6,833 nt of DNA, from positions 1 to 6,833 of the forward strand of contig BJFZ01000063.1 of NCBI GenBank assembly GCA_014190175.1, given 5' to 3'. The translations under genes were made by a program, and so were the position numbers. Shown piece after piece: positions 6,659 to 6,833 of the stretch. The notes under the pieces are model-generated. The model ran no database searches, had not been told where the DNA came from, and saw only the letters and a list, made by a program, of their open reading frames with translations. The stretch is from Actinomycetes bacterium (lineage in GTDB: Bacteria; Actinomycetota; Actinomycetes; Nanopelagicales; Nanopelagicaceae). Every line of letters begins with the position of its first letter. The stretch's first letter is position 1.

Positions 6659-6690
6659 AACGGACTCGCTGATTACAGCGGGTCCGTTTT
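6659..6690 (+). terminator. Rho-independent terminator of the rpsF-ssb-rpsR-rplI operon
   Basis: A 13-bp stem (left arm 6659-6671, right arm 6676-6688) with loop ATTA has only one G-T wobble (6666/6681) and is GC-rich in the middle. It runs straight into TTTT (6687-6690), then GG and TTT. It starts 16 bp after the rplI stop. The AA-TT base of the stem merges with the T-run, as is typical of intrinsic terminators. Confidence 0.93.
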
Positions 6691-6716
6691 GGTTTATATC
6701 CAATTCTCAAATCGTG

Positions 6717-6734
6717 AGATATGGGGAAATATCT
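6717..6734. repeat. Perfect inverted repeat AGATAT-GGGGAA-ATATCT
   Basis: Six-base arms are separated by 6 bp, with one further G-T pair outside (6716/6735). There is no T-run after it, so it is not a terminator. It could be a protein-binding site or a weak RNA hairpin in the leader of the next gene. A second overlapping repeat, TCTCA-AATCG-TGAGA (6705-6719), shares bases with its left arm, so both cannot form at once. Confidence 0.35.
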
Positions 6735-6828
6735 TTCTCCACACCTTTAACAACAGTGATGACCACTCTGACCAGCCCTTTTGGCTGTGAAAGGTAGGAA
6801 TGAAGGAAGTTACCCACAATTGATACAC

Positions 6829-6833
6829 AGGAG
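6829..6833 (+). promoter_or_regulatory. Shine-Dalgarno sequence at the window edge for the next gene
   Basis: AGGAG forms the last five bases. With no start codon inside the window, it predicts a plus-strand gene beginning roughly 5-10 nt past the edge, expected from synteny to be the replicative helicase gene dnaB. Confidence 0.5.

Larger units (their letters stand above)
6691..6833. other. Intergenic upstream region of the next gene (probably dnaB), with DnaA-box-like 9-mers
   Basis: No reading frame of useful size crosses this stretch; every ATG or GTG meets a stop within about 30 codons. It holds three plus-strand 9-mers that each differ by one base from the DnaA-box consensus TTATNCACA: TTCTCCACA (6735-6743), TTACCCACA (6810-6818) and TGATACACA (6821-6829). 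The last two are one helical turn (11 bp) apart. A short hairpin, CAGCC-CTTTT-GGCTG (6773-6787), lacks a T-run. No convincing promoter was found. The dnaB call comes only from conserved actinobacterial gene order after rplI. Confidence 0.5.

Noticed and set aside
6773..6787. CAGCC-CTTTT-GGCTG hairpin as a terminator or riboswitch piece
   Set aside because: It is a single 5-bp stem without a T-run or supporting structure.
6757..6833. Possible short gene before the right edge, starting at GTG/ATG codons near 6757-6801
   Set aside because: All such frames stop within about 30 codons and none has a good ribosome site; the only strong Shine-Dalgarno sequence points past the edge.
1..6833. CRISPR arrays, insertion sequences, tRNA genes, toxin-antitoxin or phage-defence genes
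   Set aside because: No regular repeats, transposase motifs, cloverleaf sequences or defence-type domains were seen; nearly all of the window is occupied by recognisable core genes.

Overview
The window looks like core chromosome of a low-GC actinobacterium. The gene order is DUF5318 protein, class A penicillin-binding protein, multispanning GT87/DUF2029-type protein, rpsF, ssb, rpsR, rplI, and then probably dnaB just beyond the right edge. This matches, as I recall it, the Mycobacterium tuberculosis block Rv0049-Rv0050(ponA1)-Rv0051-rpsF-ssb-rpsR-rplI-dnaB. Sequence is AT-leaning (roughly 45% GC by eye) with many AAA, AGA and ATT codons, and genes are tightly packed. That combination suggests a streamlined freshwater actinobacterium of the acI/Nanopelagicales type. 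The phylum is well supported by synteny and protein motifs; the order is inference.

Layout. Positions 1-1209 on the minus strand hold the first 403 codons of an MFS transporter that runs off the left edge. A 50-bp divergent spacer separates it from the plus-strand genes. Both flanking starts lack a Shine-Dalgarno sequence and both have the hexamer TATTCT 6-7 nt before the ATG, so both mRNAs are probably leaderless. The plus-strand envelope block follows: a small zinc-ribbon-like DUF5318 protein (1260-1673), a bifunctional PonA-type peptidoglycan synthase (1683-3611) and a polytopic GT-C-like glycosyltransferase candidate (3622-4863). Junctions here are only 9-10 bp, so this is probably one transcript.

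A 113-bp gap then carries a sigma70-like promoter and a structured leader before rpsF. The leader has a hairpin, a CCG next to it, and an outer stem that includes the Shine-Dalgarno sequence; this matches the described S6:S18 complex-binding autoregulatory motif. The translation/replication block follows: rpsF (S6), ssb, rpsR (zinc-binding S18) and rplI (L9), closed by a strong intrinsic terminator at 6659-6690. The last 143 bp hold no gene but contain an inverted repeat, three near-consensus DnaA-box-like 9-mers and a Shine-Dalgarno sequence at the very edge, as expected for the upstream region of dnaB.

How the genes work together: the first block builds the cell wall (peptidoglycan polymerisation and crosslinking, and possibly envelope glycan assembly). 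The second couples ribosomal proteins S6, S18 and L9 to single-stranded DNA binding protein, with S6 and S18 likely feeding back on their own mRNA. I see no mobile element, CRISPR array, tRNA/rRNA or new defence-like system. The most rewarding signals are regulatory: the rpsF leader, the mirrored leaderless promoters, and the possible DnaA sites before dnaB.
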